In this document: positions 37,482 through 40,090 of the stretch, one piece after another
Layout of the letters: every line of letters starts with the position of its first letter
Position numbering within the stretch: the first letter of the stretch is position 1
NCBI GenBank assembly: GCA_017889745.1
Contig: JAGGAG010000003.1
Span: forward strand, 1-40,090
Length of the DNA: 40,090 nt
Source: Gemmatimonadota bacterium
Lineage (GTDB): Bacteria; Gemmatimonadota; Gemmatimonadetes; Gemmatimonadales; GWC2-71-9
Direction of reading: 5' to 3'
Notes under the pieces: generated by a model
What the model was told of the DNA's origin: nothing
Database searches by the model: none
The model's input: the letters and a program-made list of their open reading frames with translations, nothing else
Position numbers and translations under genes: made by a program

Positions 37482-39103
37482 GCCGGTGCCGCGGGGGCAC
37501 CCAGAGTGAGGTGGCCGAGGCCCTGCCGCATCGCCTCGATGTCGAGCTCGCGCTCGATGTGGTGCATGACGTCGTCGCTGATCTCGCCGTTGTTCCGCAG
37601 CGCGATGAGCGCGCGGCGCTCCGCCGTGAGCGCCTCCTGGCGCAGCCGGCGCTGTGCGTCGGCCTGCTCCACGCTGCACTCCGGATCCAGTGCCGCGTCG
37701 GGGTGGAAGCGCTGGAGCCGGTGCTCGTAGTGCGCACGCACCTGGGTGGCGATCGACGGCGGCACCCAGTCTTCCTGCGCCACCTGATCCACCCGCGCGA
37801 TGGCGGCGCGAGCCGCCTGTTCCCGGGCCAGGCGCTGCTCCTTCTCGAAGCTGTCGTCTTCGTTCGAGAGGCCGAGCAGTCGCGCGAGGGGTGTCAGGGT
37901 GAGGCCCTGGGCCACCAGCGTGCCGAGAATCACGACGAACGTGATGAGGATGAGCTCGGATCGGTGGGGCATCGGCGCGCCGCCCGCCACCGTCAGCGGC
38001 AGCGCCAGGGCGGTGGCCAGGGAGACGATGCCGCGCATCCCCGTCCAGCCCACGATGAAGATGTAGCGCGCCGGCGGCAGGGGGTTCTTCTCCCGGTACC
38101 GCCGGCCGAGCCGCACCAGCCGCGCGCCGATCGGCATCCAGAGCAGCCGCACCACGATGGCCGCGAGCGTGATGATCACGCCCCAGCGCAACACCTGTCC
38201 CGTGCTGCTTGCGGCCAGCGAGCGGCGCAGCGGCCCGAGCTGGAGCCCGATCAGGATGAAGATCACGCCGTTCAGCAGGAAGATCACGAGTTCCCAGACG
38301 CTGCGTGCCTCCAGCCGCACTATCGGCGCTACCTCGGCACTGAAGTGCTGCCGCACATACAGCCCGCCAGTGACGCACGCGAGCACCGCCGAAGCATGCA
38401 GGCGCTCGGCCGCGATCCAGGCGACGTACGGTCCGAGAAGGGTAAGCGCGATCTGGCCGTAGCCTTCGGGCATGTGCCGGATGGCCCATCGCGTGGCCCA
38501 GCCCGCGGCGAACCCGACCAGCACGCCGACGACGGCGACCACGACGAAGTCCGCGACGGTGGCACCGAGCGAGAACGTGCCGGATACGAGCGCCACCACG
38601 GCGGCGCGGTAGAGCACGAGCGCACTGGCGTCGTTCACCAGGCTCTCCCCCTCGAGCACCGTGATGACCCTCCGTGGGACCCCGATGCGGCTCATCACCG
38701 CCGTGGCCGCCACCGCATCGGGCGGCGACACGATGGCGCCGAGGCACAAGGCCGCCGCCCAGCTGATGCCTGGAATGATCGTGTGCGCCACCCAGCCGAT
38801 CACCAGGGTGGTGAGCAGCACCAGCCCGATGGCGAGCGCGCCGATCGCCCGGAGGTTGCGCTTGAAGTCCCGGAGCGAGGTGAAGTAGGCGGCGCTCCAC
38901 AGGATCGGCGGGAGGAACACCACGAACACCAGGTCGGGTTGGAGCGCCACCTCGGGCATGCCCGGAATGAACGCGATGGCGAGGCCGCCGAGCACGAGGA
39001 GGATCGGATAGGGCACGAGCAACCGGCGAGCGAGTGCCGTGAGTCCGAGCATCGCGGCCAGGAGCACGACGAAGAGCTCGGCCCGCGCGAAGGTCTCGCT
39101 CAC
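37478..39103 (-). CDS. CPA1-family Na+/H+ antiporter
   Basis: 541 residues from GTG 39103, overlapping the upstream stop as GTGA. About 12 membrane helices with the CPA1 core motifs: FLPPILWSAAYFTSLRDFKRN, LGAIVSPPDAVAATAVMSRIGVPRRVITVLEGESLVNDASALVLYRAAVVAL (the conserved Asp-Ala pair of helix 6 and ND of the ion site) and VGWTGMRGIVSLATALALP. A cytosolic C-terminal tail of ~130 residues is helical (EQRLAREQAARAAIARVD, QADAQRRLRQEALTAERRALIALRNNGEISDDVMHHIERELDIEAM). Exchanges monovalent cations for protons in the inner membrane. Longer in-frame upstream sequence is arginine-rich and non-homologous. A tandem paralogue precedes it. Confidence 0.94.
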   Translation of the reverse strand: MSETFARAELFVVLLAAMLGLTALARRLLVPYPILLVLGGLAIAFIPGMPEVALQPDLVFVVFLPPILWSAAYFTSLRDFKRNLRAIGALAIGLVLLTTLVIGWVAHTIIPGISWAAALCLGAIVSPPDAVAATAVMSRIGVPRRVITVLEGESLVNDASALVLYRAAVVALVSGTFSLGATVADFVVVAVVGVLVGFAAGWATRWAIRHMPEGYGQIALTLLGPYVAWIAAERLHASAVLACVTGGLYVRQHFSAEVAPIVRLEARSVWELVIFLLNGVIFILIGLQLGPLRRSLAASSTGQVLRWGVIITLAAIVVRLLWMPIGARLVRLGRRYREKNPLPPARYIFIVGWTGMRGIVSLATALALPLTVAGGAPMPHRSELILITFVVILGTLVAQGLTLTPLARLLGLSNEDDSFEKEQRLAREQAARAAIARVDQVAQEDWVPPSIATQVRAHYEHRLQRFHPDAALDPECSVEQADAQRRLRQEALTAERRALIALRNNGEISDDVMHHIERELDIEAMRQGLGHLTLGAPAAPA

Positions 39104-40090
39104 TTGTGGCCGTCCCGCCGGGCACCGAACATGAGATCCTCGAGGTCGATCTCCCGCTCCGCGTCGGCGAGCGTCTGGTCCGTGATGGTTCCCGCGCGCC
39201 ACAGGCTGATCACCGCCTGGCGCTGCGCCTCGATGAGTTCGCTGCGCTGGCTGGCGAGGGCGTCACGTGACGCGTGCGCCACGTCCGGGTCTACCCCGTC
39301 GAGGCTGCGCGCGCGATCCTGCCGCGCGGCGTAGTACGCCCGGTTCATGTCCACCAGCTGGGGGTCGGAGGGGCCGGCCAGGTGGATGGCATCGAGCCGC
39401 GCCACCGACGCATCGAGTGCGGCTCGGCGGGCGAGCAGGAGTTCGCGGGCGCCCTCGCCGTCGCCCTTGAGGCCGAGCCAGCGAATGAGTGGCGCGAGCG
39501 TCAGGCCCTGGAGGACGAGCGTCACGAGGATGACCGCGAACGAGATGATGACGATGCGCCCGCGGTAGGGAAGGGACTCTCCGGTCAGGGAGACGGTGGG
39601 CACGGCCAGCGCTGCCGCCAGCGTCACGATGCCGCGCATGCCGGTCCACCCGGCCATCAGCATCCACCCCCGCGGTGGCAGCGGAGCCTGGCGCCGGCTC
39701 GGCAGGAGCAGGCGCGCTCCGTAGGTCGTGAGCGGCAGCCACGCGAGCCGGACGAGGATGACCGTGGCGCACACCGCCACGGTCGCCAGCGCGATGGCCC
39801 CGAGCCCGCCCGGCGGCAGGTCGACCGCGAGCTGCGGCCATTCGAGGCCCAACTGGACGAAGATGAACCCGTTGAGCACGAATACGAACAGTCGCCACAC
39901 CTCGTCGGTCTGCACCCGCGTCGCGGACGACCCGCCCGTGAGGAAGTGCCGTCGCATCGTGAGGCCGCAGGCCACGCAGGACAGCACCGCGGATGCACCC
40001 ACCTTTTCACCCAGGATCCACGAGATGTACGCGGCGAGCACCGTCAGGGCCACGTTGCTGACGCTGTCGCGCGTGAGCCGTGACACCAGG
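39100..40090 (-). CDS. CPA1-family Na+/H+ antiporter, 5' end beyond window
   Basis: 330 codons visible; the frame is open to the right edge, so the N-terminal helices (including the ND site) are missing. Present: AAYISWILGEKVGASAVLSCVACGLTMRRHF, LFVFVLNGFIFVQLGLEWPQL, and AGWTGMRGIVTLAAALAVP, parallel to the downstream paralogue. The C-terminal cytosolic tail (SELIEAQRQAVISLWRAGTITDQTLADAEREIDLEDLM) also aligns with its neighbour's end (RRALIALRNNGEISDDVMHHIERELDIEAM). The two genes are a tandem duplication translated with a GTGA overlap, so two related subunits or a heterodimer may be made. The GTG at 40086 is not taken as the start, because the frame continues. Confidence 0.9.
   Translation of the reverse strand, partial: LVSRLTRDSVSNVALTVLAAYISWILGEKVGASAVLSCVACGLTMRRHFLTGGSSATRVQTDEVWRLFVFVLNGFIFVQLGLEWPQLAVDLPPGGLGAIALATVAVCATVILVRLAWLPLTTYGARLLLPSRRQAPLPPRGWMLMAGWTGMRGIVTLAAALAVPTVSLTGESLPYRGRIVIISFAVILVTLVLQGLTLAPLIRWLGLKGDGEGARELLLARRAALDASVARLDAIHLAGPSDPQLVDMNRAYYAARQDRARSLDGVDPDVAHASRDALASQRSELIEAQRQAVISLWRAGTITDQTLADAEREIDLEDLMFGARRDGHK

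Noticed and set aside
36360..39125. A 921-codon open frame on the minus strand.
   Set aside because: It crosses the M42 and antiporter genes in a wrong frame and is Arg/Gly/Pro-rich without any domain; it is a GC-skew shadow.
1..40090. Mobile elements, tRNA or rRNA genes, prophage or defence islands.
   Set aside because: No transposase, integrase, terminal inverted repeats, tRNA fold or recognisable defence domain was seen on either strand.

Overview
The window is high-GC DNA from a diderm (outer-membrane) bacterium. FadL-type and TolC-type outer-membrane proteins, lipoproteins, Spy/CpxP-like and HEAT-repeat proteins, tandem PDZ proteins and ECF sigma/anti-sigma pairs, together with the style of several uncharacterised proteins, suggest Gemmatimonadota. 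That assignment is inference: there is no rRNA or other phylogenetic marker beyond LeuS to settle it. Gene density is very high, many junctions overlap by 1-4 nt (ATGA, TGATG, GTGA, possibly CTGA), and I see no insertion sequence, prophage, tRNA, rRNA or CRISPR. This is chromosomal housekeeping and regulatory sequence.

Layout. 1-3.4 kb: a truncated GT4 glycosyltransferase, a small secreted HExxH protein, a chemoreceptor-like signalling protein and an unknown. 3.5-6.7 kb: leuS followed immediately by a VKOR-family thiol oxidoreductase. 6.7-9.6 kb (minus strand): thrC - MoaD/ThiS-like sulfur carrier - MoeB/rhodanese fusion, behind a promoter and an attenuator-like hairpin. 9.6-13 kb: a ferritin-like/VIT1 metal transporter (minus), then ECF sigma, zinc anti-sigma and a double-PDZ exported protein (plus). 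13-15.7 kb: a prephenate dehydratase-ACT-DAHP synthase fusion preceded by a textbook transcription attenuator with a 26-residue leader peptide carrying a Trp-Tyr-Phe-Phe-Phe run, then yggX and a small membrane protein. 15.8-17.6 kb: an unknown, fabH and a CPXCG zinc-ribbon protein.

17.6-23.7 kb (minus): a tightly overlapping seven-gene operon, ECF sigma - one-TM anti-sigma-like protein - Spy/CpxP-like protein - TolC - MacB-type ATPase - MacA-type adaptor - MacB-type permease. It looks like an envelope-stress-controlled tripartite ABC exporter. 23.8-28.9 kb: an HD-domain protein, an SGNH lipoprotein, a FadL homologue, an unknown, a cyclophilin and an exported protein with a 14-residue tandem repeat. 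28.9-34.6 kb: nth, polX with a degenerate polymerase site, an unknown, an alpha/beta hydrolase, an fRMsr-like GAF protein and an M28 peptidase with a PDZ domain. 34.6-40.1 kb: a region of three stacked perfect inverted repeats, a HEAT-repeat protein, a heptad-repeat terminator element, an M42 peptidase and two tandem CPA1 Na+/H+ antiporters, the second cut by the window end.

The strongest discovery candidate is the WYFFF leader-peptide attenuator controlling a pheA-aroF fusion (13.1-15.0 kb). Next are the thrC leader hairpin with its sulfur-carrier operon, the structured 34.66-34.73 kb region, and a recurrent promoter architecture (TTGACA-like, N16-18, -10) with little or no 5' UTR.
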